This document shows, in pieces, positions 9,655 through 19,080 of a DNA stretch of 64,000 bases. Both the position numbers and the translations under genes were made by a program. Position 1 is the stretch's first letter; every line of letters begins with the position of its first letter. Under the pieces are notes generated by a model. It saw nothing but the letters and a program-made list of their open reading frames with translations. It searched no databases and was not told the origin of the DNA. This DNA is from an uncultured Cytophagales bacterium (lineage in GTDB: Bacteria; Bacteroidota; Bacteroidia; Cytophagales; Cyclobacteriaceae): assembly GCA_913057175.1 (NCBI GenBank), contig CAJXNP010000011.1:1-64000 (forward strand). Direction: 5' to 3'.

Positions 9655-10698
9655 TCATTTCATCACTTGCTGACGATAGGCCTGCGGTGTCTTGTTAGTA
9701 TGTTTTTTGAATGAGCTGTTGAAACTGGAAATACTATTAAAACCGGATTCAAAGGCAATTGCGGAAATGTTAAAGTTTTTGAAATTGGTATCATTTAACA
9801 ATTGAATAGCCTCTTCAACTCGATATTGATTGACAAATGAATTAAAATTTTTCTCGCTTTTTTGGTTAATGACCATTGATAATACCTGTGTGCTCACGTT
9901 CAATTGACTACTCAATGATTTTAAGGTTAATTCCGGGTCTTTGTACTGCTTTTGGTTTACAACCAAATCTATCACTTTTGAAAACAGATAATCCGTTTGC
10001 TCTTCCGAAACCCTCGTTGTCTTATATTTATCATGTTCAGTATCCTGAAGATAACCTTTTGATATCACAATAAAACTGATGGCATAGGCAACGATGGTGT
10101 AAATTACCGGACCAACAATATATGGAACCAACTCATCAAACAGATTGAGCACATATACTGCCCACACTATTAACAGACCGTAAAAAAGTAAGTTAAGTAG
10201 TTTGTATTTACCTTCACTAAGACCTGTTTTTCTTTGTTTCGAGATGTACACCTTCGTAATGATCAAGTAAACCAAATAATGACTGTAATAACTGATAAAA
10301 AGTAGGAGGAACAAAAGTTTCGGTAATGTCTTCAAATCACTTTCGTCGATCCAAAATCCAAAGAGAATTGCCAAAAGGGATGGAATAAAATGGAGAAGTC
10401 GCTTGTTAATCCAGTGAAATGATTTGTCTGAAATAGCCTGCGAATAGAGATAAAACAATGGCCCTATCGCCATCATTGTACCTAAACCAATAAAAATGAA
10501 TTTGGCATCCAGATTTTCCAGAAATTCCAGGAACACGGATTTACCAATCCGGAATGAAAGCATGATCAGAAGTATGCCTAATAAGCGATTGGCAATTATA
10601 TTGGCTTTGCTATTTGTCCAAAGAAAAACTGCTAAAAACAAGCCATGGATTACGCCAAGTCCACTAAAAAGAACTAAAATTAATTGGCTTGCCGACAT
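9655..10698 (-). CDS. AraC-family regulator with seven-helix membrane domain
   Basis: A 347-residue protein with seven hydrophobic segments over about residues 1-215 and an AraC/HTH_18 DNA-binding domain in the last 100 residues. The end carries the family pattern: AFESGFNS followed by FNSSFKKHTNKTPQAYR. This is a common Bacteroidota design in which a membrane sensor controls transcription directly. It precedes the DJ-1/PfpI gene on the same strand, and a link between the two is inferred from position only. The signal is unknown. The start ATG gives a normal N-terminal membrane helix. Confidence 0.9.
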   Translation of the reverse strand: MSASQLILVLFSGLGVIHGLFLAVFLWTNSKANIIANRLLGILLIMLSFRIGKSVFLEFLENLDAKFIFIGLGTMMAIGPLFYLYSQAISDKSFHWINKRLLHFIPSLLAILFGFWIDESDLKTLPKLLFLLLFISYYSHYLVYLIITKVYISKQRKTGLSEGKYKLLNLLFYGLLIVWAVYVLNLFDELVPYIVGPVIYTIVAYAISFIVISKGYLQDTEHDKYKTTRVSEEQTDYLFSKVIDLVVNQKQYKDPELTLKSLSSQLNVSTQVLSMVINQKSEKNFNSFVNQYRVEEAIQLLNDTNFKNFNISAIAFESGFNSISSFNSSFKKHTNKTPQAYRQQVMK

Positions 10699-11174
10699 AT
10701 CGCAAAAGTATATAGAAAAGGCATTTGTGTTCGATTAGTCATTTGTTGGATTTAAGAATGTTGATTCCTAAAACAACTAACTTAACTGCCATTGAGATCA
10801 ATGTACCCGTATAGCTACAACATTCATCAAAAAAATACAAAAATGGAGGATACAAAAAGTTAAAAGCCTCTTCAAGTATAAGCTGAATCTATGAATGCGA
10901 CCCTGCATTGCTAGTCAGGTAGCGTGGAAGACTCCGCTAAGGCAAAAGGCGTATTCTGGTGTGCATTTATTTGTCCCATGAGGAATCCCTTCGGGAAAAG
11001 CGTACCATTTATCTAAGAGCATCGACAAAAGGCATTTGAAATGCCGAAATAGACCCGAACGCATTCAAAATACGCTAGAGTTGGTTCATAATTGTACTAT
11101 TGCCACCATCAATTTGCTTTCATATGAAACTAAGTGTTGGCAGAAATTGTCAACACTTAGTTTGCATTCGAAGA
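10699..11174. other. Intergenic stretch, no gene seen
   Basis: About 475 bases without a convincing reading frame or RNA gene. It contains the upstream region of the AraC-type gene at its left end and a hairpin at 11131-11161 (listed separately) at its right end. Confidence 0.5.
11131..11161 (-). terminator. Hairpin after the AhpD-like gene
   Basis: A perfect 10-bp stem, CTAAGTGTTG (11131-11140) with CAACACTTAG (11152-11161), begins 13 bases past the stop of the minus-strand gene. It is followed in that direction by TTTCATAT, a weak T tract. It is probably a terminator. Confidence 0.5.
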
Positions 11175-11735
11175 TTAATTCCATGCATATTTTTCAAAAG
11201 CTTTATCCAAAGGTGTTTCAGCGATACGGTTTGTATAATTACTGATAGTTTTATGGGCAAGTCCGAGGATGATTTCCAATAAATGCCTTTTGGTAAATCC
11301 TGCATCATAAAATGCTTCTATTTCGTCCTGGGAAACATTTCCCCTATTTCTAACCATTAATAAAGTCATCGTACGCAATGCTTCGAGTTTTTGTATTGGC
11401 AGTTCGGTTTGATTTCTTAACGCATCGGTGATGGCATCATCAACCTTCATTGCTTTTGCAACTGCTGTATGTGCAGGTACGCAATAGTGGCAATCGTGTT
11501 CTACATTGATAGTTTGCCAAACAACAGTAAGTTCCTCGTTGTTAAACAAAGAGTTTGCAAATAACTGATGCATAATTTGGTAGGCTTCCAATAGCCCCGG
11601 TGACTCGGCCAATACCGCATGCAAATTGGGTATATGACCATATACTTTTCTAGATTTTTCCAGTAGCACCTTACTATTTTCGGGTGCCGATTCGATGGTG
11701 TGGATTGTCAATTCACTTGTCTGTACGTTACTCAT
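11175..11735 (-). CDS. AhpD-like/carboxymuconolactone decarboxylase family protein
   Basis: A 186-residue cytosolic protein of the alkylhydroperoxidase D fold. The redox motif CHYCVPAH is complete, with Cys82, Cys85 and His89, the arrangement used for thiol-dependent peroxide reduction in AhpD relatives. The rest is helical, and the length is normal for the single-domain peroxidase-related group. It lies 83 bases after the TetR gene on the same strand. An operator-like palindrome at 11785-11800 matches one in front of tetR, so the TetR protein probably represses this gene. The physiological substrate (a peroxide, quinone or other electrophile) is not known. Confidence 0.85.
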   Translation of the reverse strand: MSNVQTSELTIHTIESAPENSKVLLEKSRKVYGHIPNLHAVLAESPGLLEAYQIMHQLFANSLFNNEELTVVWQTINVEHDCHYCVPAHTAVAKAMKVDDAITDALRNQTELPIQKLEALRTMTLLMVRNRGNVSQDEIEAFYDAGFTKRHLLEIILGLAHKTISNYTNRIAETPLDKAFEKYAWN

Positions 11736-11784
11736 AATTTAAAATTTAACTTTTTACTATATGTGATTTTATTATTTGCCTTAT

Positions 11785-11800
11785 CTAACCGTTCGTTTAG
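11785..11800. promoter_or_regulatory. Operator-like palindrome before the AhpD-like gene
   Basis: CTAACCGTTCGTTTAG is an imperfect inverted repeat 50-65 bases before the start codon at 11735. It matches the site at 12407-12422 in 13 of 16 positions, including both outer arms. It is the probable binding site of the neighbouring TetR protein. Confidence 0.6.
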
Positions 11801-11818
11801 TTATTGGTCAAAAAAATG

Positions 11819-12382
11819 CTACAGGTTTTTAAAGGTATTTTCTATGAAATTGTCTATTTGTGACTTTTTGAACACCCTGGTTGCGGATGATAAACCGAAC
11901 ATGGAAATGATCAAAAAATCAGCTTGACGCTCAATTGTTTCTTTGTCTTTATTTTTATCCTGCCTCAAAATACCAGCAAAAATCTCCCTTACTTGCTTGG
12001 GAAAATTTGACAAGGCTATTTTGATTTGTTCGTCAGCATCTTCCCTTATTTCGTTTGCCGTGTTGTTGATTAAGCAACCTTTGCCATTTTGATCGCCTTT
12101 CGAAAATTCTACAAAATCATAGAAGTACTCTTTTATTCCATCTACTCCATATTCGGTAGCTTTTAATTTACCGATGAGACCATCTAACTTCTGCCTGTAG
12201 CACTTTATGCTTTCAAGAAAAAGTCCGTTTTTATTCCCAAAACTCGAATAAATGGAAAACTTATTTATGCCCATTTCATTTTCAAGCATTTGCATAGAAG
12301 TGGTTTCATAGCCATTTCGCCAGAATAAGTTCATGGCTTTTTCAATTACTTCCGCTTCGCTATACTTTTTTGTTCTAGGCAC
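11819..12382 (-). CDS. TetR/AcrR-family repressor
   Basis: A 187-residue regulator with the TetR N-terminal HTH at about residues 8-55, including the NGYETTSMQMLENEMGIN and FSIYSSFGNKNGLF stretches. A helical ligand-binding domain follows. It most resembles TetR members paired with oxidoreductases or alkylhydroperoxidase-like genes, as is the case here. A palindrome 25-40 bases before its start (12407-12422), repeated before the downstream gene, points to autorepression and control of the AhpD-like gene. The inducing ligand is unknown. Confidence 0.9.
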   Translation of the reverse strand: MPRTKKYSEAEVIEKAMNLFWRNGYETTSMQMLENEMGINKFSIYSSFGNKNGLFLESIKCYRQKLDGLIGKLKATEYGVDGIKEYFYDFVEFSKGDQNGKGCLINNTANEIREDADEQIKIALSNFPKQVREIFAGILRQDKNKDKETIERQADFLIISMFGLSSATRVFKKSQIDNFIENTFKNL

Positions 12383-12406
12383 TTTTCTTTTAATTACAAT
12401 GCAAAA

Positions 12407-12422
12407 CTAAACAATCGTTTAG
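12407..12422. promoter_or_regulatory. Operator-like palindrome before tetR
   Basis: CTAAACAATCGTTTAG is an inverted repeat with perfect 6-bp arms and a 4-base centre, 25-40 bases upstream of the TetR start codon. A close copy lies before the AhpD-like gene. TetR proteins bind palindromes of this size. Confidence 0.6.
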
Positions 12423-12596
12423 AAATAAAAAACAATTTTTCTGATTTTTGAATTGATTGAGTCAATTTGAATTATTATTCTTTGTTGTCTCAGTATCCCT
12501 ATTTGTTTTTATGTACTTTTAATATCATGTTAGGGAGAAATCTGATTTTTCTTTTTGCAGCTAATTGTACGATTTCTGCAATTCGCTCGATTTAGA

Positions 12597-14891
12597 TCAC
12601 TCCACCAAACTAAACTTCCCCGTCAAAACATCCCTGGAATTGCCTCCGACAAATATTTCGAACTCTCCGGGTTCAGAAACATACTCAATGTCGTAGTTGT
12701 AGAACCTGAGATCTTCCTCGGAAACGGTAAAGCTGACAGTTTTGCTCTCCCCGGCTTGTAATTCCACTTTTTGAAAGCCTATCAGTTCTTTGACCGGGCG
12801 TGTGACGCTTGCGACCAGGTCCCGCATGTAAAGCTGTACCACCTCGGCGCCATCATATTTTCCGGTATTGGAAAGCTGTACACTAACCGTTAGCTTCTGG
12901 TTTTTATTAATCGATGTTGTACTCAGGTTTAAATCACTGTATTCAAAATTGGTGTAACTCAACCCATAGCCAAATGGGTAAAGTGGTTCGTTTGTCACGT
13001 CCAGATAATTCGTGGTGAATTTCTGGTATTCCACCCCTTCCGGTAATGGGCGACCGGTATTTTTGTGGCTGTAGTAGATCGGTACCTGACCCACATTTTG
13101 TGGGAACGTTGTCGTAAGTTTTCCGGATGGGTTCACTTCGCCAAACAACGCATCGGCGATGGCGTAGCCCGCTTCGCTACCCGCAAACCACACATTCAGG
13201 ATCGCCGGTACGTTTTCATGTTCCCATGTCATCGCCAGCGGTCGACCCGTAAACAAAACCATCACCACCGGCTTGCCTGTTTCAAGCAATGCTTTCAGCA
13301 AATTTCGCTGTGTTTCCGGAATGGAAATATCCGAACGGCTGCTGCTCTCCCCGCTCATCTCGGATGCTTCGCCGATCACTGCCACCACAACATCCGCTTT
13401 TTTGGCAACTTCTACCGCTTCTGCTATTATTTCTGCTTCCGGACGGGGATCCCTGCCCGTTGATTTTCCAAAAGCGGCAGCCCGGGCCTCCAACAGGGAA
13501 TCCTGGTAAACATTGGAGCCTTTTGCGTAAAGGATTTCGGCTTGATCACCAACGACACTTTCCATCCCATCCATCAAAGAAATGGCTTCATCAAACCGGG
13601 CGGCCACACTCCATGTTCCCGGCATGTTCACTTTGTTATTGGCCAATGGACCGATCAGGGCAATGGTTCCCTTTTTCTCCAGCGGAAGCAGGTTATTTTC
13701 ATTTTTAAGCAATACAAATGTCTCTGCAGCGATTTCCCTTGCTTCATTCCGATGTTCCTGTGTAAATATCTCGGTTTCAGCTCGTTGAAGATCACAATAT
13801 CGGTAGGGATCATCGAACAAACCGAGCTGATATTTTGCTTCGAGTATTCGCCCACAGGCTTTGTCGATATCCGATTCGGAAATAATTCCTTTTTCCAGCG
13901 ATTTCTTCAATGTCGTTAAAAAACCCTCTCCTACCATGTCCATGTCCACACCAGCCTTTAAAGCAAGGGCGGAAACCTGTTGCAAATCTCCTAATCCATG
14001 ATCGATCATCTCGTTGATAGCAGTGTAATCCGTTACAACAAAGCCATCAAAACCCCACTGTTGGCGCAGAACATCCGTCATCAGCCATTTGTTGGCGCTG
14101 GCCGGGATCCCATCAATTTCATTGAATGAAGTCATAACGCTACCCGCCCCGGCGTCAATGGCAGCTTTGTAGGGAGGCATGTATTCATTGAACATTCGGA
14201 TGCGGCTCATATCGGTTGTGTTATAGTCACGACCAGCTTCCGCAGCTCCGTAAAGTGCAAGATGTTTAACACAGGACATCACAGTATTATTTTGAGTCAG
14301 ATCATCTCCCTGATAGCCCTTGACCATTGCTTTGGCAATCTGGGAACCAAGGTAGGGATCCTCTCCGGCACCTTCTGCAATCCTTCCCCAGCGGGGATCC
14401 CTCGCAATATCGACCATAGGCGAAAATGTCCAGCAAATGCCATCGGCGCTCGCTTCAATGGCCGCAATCCTTGCCGTTCGTTCGATTAATTCCATGTCCC
14501 AGCTGCAGGAAAGCGCAAGCGGGATCGGGAAAACCGTCTGATAACCGTGGATCACATCCATCCCAAAGATCAACGGGATCTTTAGTCGGCTTTCCTCCAC
14601 CGCTATCCGTTGAACTTCCCGGATTTTGGCTGCTGTTTTGATATTGAATAATCCACCAACTTCTCCGTTTCTGATCTTTTCGGCAAAATTGGAATTGGAT
14701 GCCTGGCCGGTTGTAATATCTCCGGCTGCAGGCAGATTGAGCTGACCCAGTTTTTCTTCGATTGTCATGAGCGAAAGCAGGGAATCAATTTTCGCGGCAT
14801 AGGTTGATTCCTGACCGGATGATTCGTCCGAAGGCGCGTAAGCAAGCATGAACGGGGTCATCGCTGCTATCATTATTAGAGATATTTTCAT
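12597..14891 (-). CDS. bglX: GH3 beta-glucosidase (BglX-type), exported
   Basis: A 764-residue retaining beta-glucosidase with a signal peptide (about 1-18). It has the GH3 TIM barrel (about 35-355), the alpha/beta sandwich (about 390-610) and a C-terminal fibronectin-like domain (about 660-760). The predicted nucleophile is Asp288 in GFVVTDY, and the substrate-binding KHLALYGAAEAGRDY and IFGMDVIHGYQT blocks are intact. It is the last gene of the nine-gene PUL, 79 bases after a GH144 gene. Beside GH144 it would hydrolyse sophorose and longer beta-1,2-gluco-oligosaccharides to glucose in the periplasm. That specificity is inferred from context, since BglX-type enzymes act on several beta-glucosides. 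Confidence 0.92.
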   Translation of the reverse strand: MKISLIMIAAMTPFMLAYAPSDESSGQESTYAAKIDSLLSLMTIEEKLGQLNLPAAGDITTGQASNSNFAEKIRNGEVGGLFNIKTAAKIREVQRIAVEESRLKIPLIFGMDVIHGYQTVFPIPLALSCSWDMELIERTARIAAIEASADGICWTFSPMVDIARDPRWGRIAEGAGEDPYLGSQIAKAMVKGYQGDDLTQNNTVMSCVKHLALYGAAEAGRDYNTTDMSRIRMFNEYMPPYKAAIDAGAGSVMTSFNEIDGIPASANKWLMTDVLRQQWGFDGFVVTDYTAINEMIDHGLGDLQQVSALALKAGVDMDMVGEGFLTTLKKSLEKGIISESDIDKACGRILEAKYQLGLFDDPYRYCDLQRAETEIFTQEHRNEAREIAAETFVLLKNENNLLPLEKKGTIALIGPLANNKVNMPGTWSVAARFDEAISLMDGMESVVGDQAEILYAKGSNVYQDSLLEARAAAFGKSTGRDPRPEAEIIAEAVEVAKKADVVVAVIGEASEMSGESSSRSDISIPETQRNLLKALLETGKPVVMVLFTGRPLAMTWEHENVPAILNVWFAGSEAGYAIADALFGEVNPSGKLTTTFPQNVGQVPIYYSHKNTGRPLPEGVEYQKFTTNYLDVTNEPLYPFGYGLSYTNFEYSDLNLSTTSINKNQKLTVSVQLSNTGKYDGAEVVQLYMRDLVASVTRPVKELIGFQKVELQAGESKTVSFTVSEEDLRFYNYDIEYVSEPGEFEIFVGGNSRDVLTGKFSLVE

Positions 14892-14909
14892 GGTGTATTT
14901 TTTTTGTTC

Positions 14910-14958
14910 GAAGACTGAAGTCGGAAGTCCGAAGTAAGTGCTTCCGACTTCGGTCTTC
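14910..14958. repeat. Inverted repeat between two PUL genes
   Basis: Arms 14910-14927 and 14941-14958 match in 17 of 18 positions around a 13-base loop. The sequence is built from GAAGTCCGAAGT-like units, also found inside the start of the upstream GH144 gene (17120-17178). It may fold in the mRNA and lower expression of the GH3 gene. Confidence 0.75.
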
Positions 14959-14970
14959 TGACTTCCAGCT

Positions 14971-17247
14971 TTATTTATTTTTAATTTTTTTCAGTGCATT
15001 TTGTACATCCTGATTTTTCATGAATAAGTCCCAGATCAGGCCGGTTCTGTGATTTTCGATCATCACGACAATCGGAGCCTGGTTCAGACCCATGAATATT
15101 TCCGAACACCAGTTTTCATCGAGATTAAAGGCATCCCTGAAACCGTACTCGCCCCACAGAAAATGACCGTAATTCCGGTAGTAATTTTTCAACGCTGCCA
15201 TCGATTTCTCCGGCGTGTAGGGGAAGGACGCCAGCGCCCCGGTTGGTGTCATCTTGCCATCATCCATTTCCGGTTTTGGTTCGCTTGCTGAATAGCGCCA
15301 TGGCCCGTCACTGGCCGTCAGACCCCAGCAATCCGCCCCATATCCCTGATGATTTTCCGGATTCTCCAGGCAATACCGGTAATTGATCAGAGCAATGTTC
15401 CGGTTATTCTCAAAGTAGTTTGTATAAGTGTCATTTATTTGGTGGGGATCCGGGCCGAGATAGGAATAATGAATGAAAAACAACGGTCCGCCGGTAGAAA
15501 CCCCCACGTTGAGTGGAATGCCGTAGTAGGTATTTCCATTCTCATAATTCTGACCATCTTTCGTTTGTCCCCAATTCCTGCGATACTGCTGAGCTTCCTC
15601 ATCCTGGCTTGCCCAGCCGGAATAATATAAGCTCGCGGGAATAGGATGTGTGGGAGAGGCGATTCCCAGCAGGTACACGATCATGGTCTCATTCCAACCG
15701 ATCAATTTGTGGTTGATCACCCATTCCTGATCGGGCGACCAGTGCCAGAACAGGTATTGGCTATCCGGTTCTTTTTGATACCAGCTCCATTCAATTCCCT
15801 CCCAGATGTTTTGGATCTTTTCCCGGATGATCTTTTCTTCATCATTTTGCCGATTAAAATATTGTTGAGCGGCCAGTAATCCCTGCACGAGAAATGCAGT
15901 TTCTACAAGGTCACCGCCATTATCTTTTGGCCCAAAAAAAGGCACTACTTTTCCGGATGGCCCATCGATAAAATGAGAGAATGCGCCATGAAATTTTTCC
16001 GCCTTCTCCAGGAAAGAAGTGATATTGAGGAATCGCTCAATGGCCTGCTTCCGGCTGATGAAATTTCTCTCAGTCCCAACAATCAAAGCCATGATCCCAA
16101 ACCCCGATGCGCCGGAGGCGATCATGTTTCCGCGGCCCGGGATGTTTTCGAGCGACAAACCGCTGTTGGTTTCAGCGCCTTCCCAGTAATAATTAAAATG
16201 GGCCCGCTGTACCATGTCCAAGAGTTCCTCATCCGATAATTCCTTCGTTTTTGCATTTACAATTTCCGATGAAGATGATTCACGATAATGCTGATCGAGG
16301 AAAGTAATCCGGTAGAAATATTCCCGGTTCACCTCTCCTGTATAGTCAGCATACCGGTTGATGAAGGGGTGCTGGATGCCAACGGGTTTAAAATTTTCTC
16401 CATCGGACGAGCGATAAACCTGAATGTATCTGATATTTTGGTCTTGAACCGGTTGCCAGGTCAGATCGATATGTCTTTCAAATCCGGTTGCGGAATTTAT
16501 TTCGGGTGTTTCTTCAACAGTTTCATCTGTTAAATTGGGAACCAGTTCAATCTGGTCGATATAAATACGATGTTCTTTGCCATCCTGTGATTGCTGTTGG
16601 AAAGAAATCCGTTCGATGGTTTCCGGGCCTTCAGGGCCATTCTTGAAATCAGTTAACGGGATTAGCACTACCGTCCACTGTTTTTGTTGTAGATTTTCAA
16701 TGTAATTCTGAACAGGAAGGTATACTGACATCGTCCCCTCTTTTTCACCTATCGCAATATTGGGAAGTTCATTCGGAGCAGTTTCCGAATCCACATACAT
16801 CCAGAACCTTAAATTCACAGCAGGCTTAAAATGATCCATACCTCGAATGGGGTGATAAAGGACATCAGCCTGCCAATTTCCATTTATTTCTGACTGGTAA
16901 TGAAGCTCAAGAGAATTACCCGGAGTAAAATGCTGATCGTTAACAGGAAGTTTGCCATTCCTGTTTGCTACCCAACTGGGTGATTTATAGCTGACTTTGC
17001 TATAAAAGTAATCCCCATCCATGATGCTGTTAGAAAAGAAAACTTTGTCTCGGAGAGGTTCTTGTGCTGCAGCCGAGCTTAACAATACGAAGCTAAAAAT
17101 GAAAAAGAAAGGTAAAAGACGGAAGACCGAACATACAAGTCCGAAGCTGCTACTTCGGACTTCGGACTTCGGACTTCGAACACATTTGTAAATTTCCTTC
17201 ACAAAAGAGTCCAAATTTCCGTCTTTAACCACCTTTCTTTGCTGCAT
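14971..17247 (-). CDS. GH144 beta-1,2-glucanase-like enzyme with N-terminal binding and FN3 domains
   Basis: A 758-residue protein. After an unusual N-terminus and a hydrophobic export segment (about 44-62) come a jelly-roll carbohydrate-binding-like domain (about 65-235), a fibronectin III-like domain (about 245-330) and the GH144 (PF10091) helical barrel (about 340-750). It shares with the two paralogues the blocks YYWEGAETNSGLS, ASGASGFGIMALIVG, GGDLVETAFLVQG and YWHWSP. Characterised GH144 members hydrolyse beta-1,2-glucan, endo or exo, by inversion. Residues about 22-42 are encoded by a short repeat (17120-17178) unlike the rest of the gene, and the first 21 residues do not look like a signal peptide. 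No later ATG precedes the hydrophobic segment, so the true start is uncertain. Confidence 0.85.
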   Translation of the reverse strand: MQQRKVVKDGNLDSFVKEIYKCVRSPKSEVRSSSFGLVCSVFRLLPFFFIFSFVLLSSAAAQEPLRDKVFFSNSIMDGDYFYSKVSYKSPSWVANRNGKLPVNDQHFTPGNSLELHYQSEINGNWQADVLYHPIRGMDHFKPAVNLRFWMYVDSETAPNELPNIAIGEKEGTMSVYLPVQNYIENLQQKQWTVVLIPLTDFKNGPEGPETIERISFQQQSQDGKEHRIYIDQIELVPNLTDETVEETPEINSATGFERHIDLTWQPVQDQNIRYIQVYRSSDGENFKPVGIQHPFINRYADYTGEVNREYFYRITFLDQHYRESSSSEIVNAKTKELSDEELLDMVQRAHFNYYWEGAETNSGLSLENIPGRGNMIASGASGFGIMALIVGTERNFISRKQAIERFLNITSFLEKAEKFHGAFSHFIDGPSGKVVPFFGPKDNGGDLVETAFLVQGLLAAQQYFNRQNDEEKIIREKIQNIWEGIEWSWYQKEPDSQYLFWHWSPDQEWVINHKLIGWNETMIVYLLGIASPTHPIPASLYYSGWASQDEEAQQYRRNWGQTKDGQNYENGNTYYGIPLNVGVSTGGPLFFIHYSYLGPDPHQINDTYTNYFENNRNIALINYRYCLENPENHQGYGADCWGLTASDGPWRYSASEPKPEMDDGKMTPTGALASFPYTPEKSMAALKNYYRNYGHFLWGEYGFRDAFNLDENWCSEIFMGLNQAPIVVMIENHRTGLIWDLFMKNQDVQNALKKIKNK
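17120..17178. repeat. GAAGTCCGAAGT-type repeat inside a coding start
   Basis: Units of CTTCGGACTT (17153-17178) are tandem and inverted relative to AAGTCCGAAG at 17137-17146. The element is translated as a Ser/Arg/Lys-rich stretch before the export segment of the GH144 protein. The same family occurs at 14910-14958. Confidence 0.7.
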
Positions 17248-17251
17248 TTAT

Positions 17252-19078
17252 TTATTCACTTTTCACTATTTCTGATTTTTCTGAAATTCCATTTTCATTG
17301 AATGCCTCGATGGTGAAATAATATGTTGTTGGTTTGTCCAGACAACGCATCAATAAGCTGGTGTCTTTATACAAAAGCCACGAGTTATAGAGCTTATCTG
17401 GCGCGATACCCCATCGGATGTTGTACCCCTGGGCGCCTTTTACCGAATCCCATGACAAGGTTGCGTCCCGTCGGTCTTCTTCCCGCTTCACGGAAAAGCC
17501 TTTAACCTTTGCCGGTTTTTTACCAAGACCCAATCCAAACACCCTGATTTCAGACAGCGCGAGGTTTTTACCCGGTACTTCAATGTTTTTATAGCGAACA
17601 AACTTTGCATCGACCGGCAGATTGAGGACGATATAAGCATTGGGCACATCTTTATAACTATTACTGCGGTCAACTACTGCCTTCCAATTATCTCCATCTT
17701 CTGATACTTCAATGATAAATCGATGCCGCAATCCCTCTGTACGGGTATAAATGCCCGATTCATGGTCGTGAAAATTAAGCTGTAAAGCATAAATTTTTCC
17801 CGGGTTCAGCATTTCTACTTTTACCCACTGCTGATCGTTATTGGCATCTGCCACCCAAAACGATTTGGGGCTTTCGTCCGTCAATACTTCCGAAATGATC
17901 TCTCCATCACTGTTTTTTTCCATTGGCATTTCAGTAATTTCATAATCATCATCAGTTGAGGTGCTTTTTTTGATCTGCATCTGGGAAGATGAAACCGTCA
18001 CTTTGCCTTTATATGAAAGTAGCATCCAGCCACAATGCTGACCTGCTTTCGTCGGATGACCCGGACCAAAGCGCGGGTAATCACCATAATCTGTATTGGA
18101 ATACATTAACCCATCATCATCGAAATAGGTCGGGAACATGCATAACCGGCGCTCCCAGTGGGAATTGGAGGCCAAAGCCATCGTTCCGAAATGCCAGTAT
18201 TGCCCATTGGTCTGTTTCACCGTAATGCCGTGACCAGCCCCGTTCGTAAAACCTCCGGGTTTAAAGCTCATAGGATTATTTTTCATGTAGGCGAAGGGTC
18301 CAAGAGGCGTATCACCAATATAAACGCCATCGCCATAGACATTGAACTGTGTACCAGGCGCGGCATACTGCAAATAATATTTGCCATTGTGCTTAGTCAT
18401 GGAAGCTCCTTCCATGTAGCCTTCTTTTAATGTGGGATGGAAGTTATTCTCGCCAAAACGTTCCCAGCCGTGCTCCTCCTCATCCAGGTTGATCAGGTCT
18501 TTTGTCACACCCGTTTCCAGGAAGCGGTCATCTTTGTTGAGCTCTTTAACCCGGATAGGGTGCACATTGGACGAACCCCAGTACAAATAGGTTTTCCCAT
18601 CATCATCGATGAACAATTCTGAATCCTGGATATTGTTGGTAATGGATGCTGTTGGAGTCCATTTTCCGCTTTTGGGATCATTGGTATACAAAATGCTTCC
18701 ATAACCCGCCGGGTCTCCGGCAAAATAGACCAGGGAATCTTTGTAGTTGAATGCCGTTGGTGCATTACTTCCTTCGAAAAACCATTGCACGGGTTTAATA
18801 AAATCCCAGTTTATCAGGTCCTTAGAATGCCAGTAACCAAAAGACCGGGTAACAAACATGTAGTACTCGCCACGGAATTCGATGACGGCCGGATCGGCAC
18901 CGGATCGATAAGAAATATTCCTGCTGGAATTGTAAACCATGTAGGTATAATCAATATCCAGCGGATTGCAATAAGTTGCCCACCCCGTTGGTTGGGCGGA
19001 AGCCTGTTCTGCATACAAAAATACTCCAACGGTGACGATTAATAATATTTTCCTGAGCAGATCTGTTTTCATGGTCAT
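17252..19078 (-). CDS. GH43-like glycoside hydrolase with discoidin and FN3 domains
   Basis: A 608-residue exported enzyme with a signal peptide (about 1-28). It has a five-bladed beta-propeller (about 30-370), an F5/8 type C (discoidin) domain (about 385-520) and an FN3 domain (about 525-605). Expected GH43 acids are seen: Asp in RSGADPAVI, Asp in DSELFIDDDG, and Glu in YMEGASMTKHNG. Family members remove arabinofuranose, xylose or galactofuranose side units. The subfamily cannot be set by eye; GH43_34-like is possible. It starts 2 bases after the GH172 gene, an arrangement typical of co-translated genes. Together they suggest that the PUL handles furanose-type decorations. Confidence 0.8.
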   Translation of the reverse strand: MTMKTDLLRKILLIVTVGVFLYAEQASAQPTGWATYCNPLDIDYTYMVYNSSRNISYRSGADPAVIEFRGEYYMFVTRSFGYWHSKDLINWDFIKPVQWFFEGSNAPTAFNYKDSLVYFAGDPAGYGSILYTNDPKSGKWTPTASITNNIQDSELFIDDDGKTYLYWGSSNVHPIRVKELNKDDRFLETGVTKDLINLDEEEHGWERFGENNFHPTLKEGYMEGASMTKHNGKYYLQYAAPGTQFNVYGDGVYIGDTPLGPFAYMKNNPMSFKPGGFTNGAGHGITVKQTNGQYWHFGTMALASNSHWERRLCMFPTYFDDDGLMYSNTDYGDYPRFGPGHPTKAGQHCGWMLLSYKGKVTVSSSQMQIKKSTSTDDDYEITEMPMEKNSDGEIISEVLTDESPKSFWVADANNDQQWVKVEMLNPGKIYALQLNFHDHESGIYTRTEGLRHRFIIEVSEDGDNWKAVVDRSNSYKDVPNAYIVLNLPVDAKFVRYKNIEVPGKNLALSEIRVFGLGLGKKPAKVKGFSVKREEDRRDATLSWDSVKGAQGYNIRWGIAPDKLYNSWLLYKDTSLLMRCLDKPTTYYFTIEAFNENGISEKSEIVKSE

Positions 19079-19080
19079 TT

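Noticed and set aside
13065-13919. Several long plus-strand frames over the GH3 gene
   Set aside because: They are antisense shadows of a complete, motif-bearing gene and encode low-complexity Ser/Phe/Pro-rich sequence.
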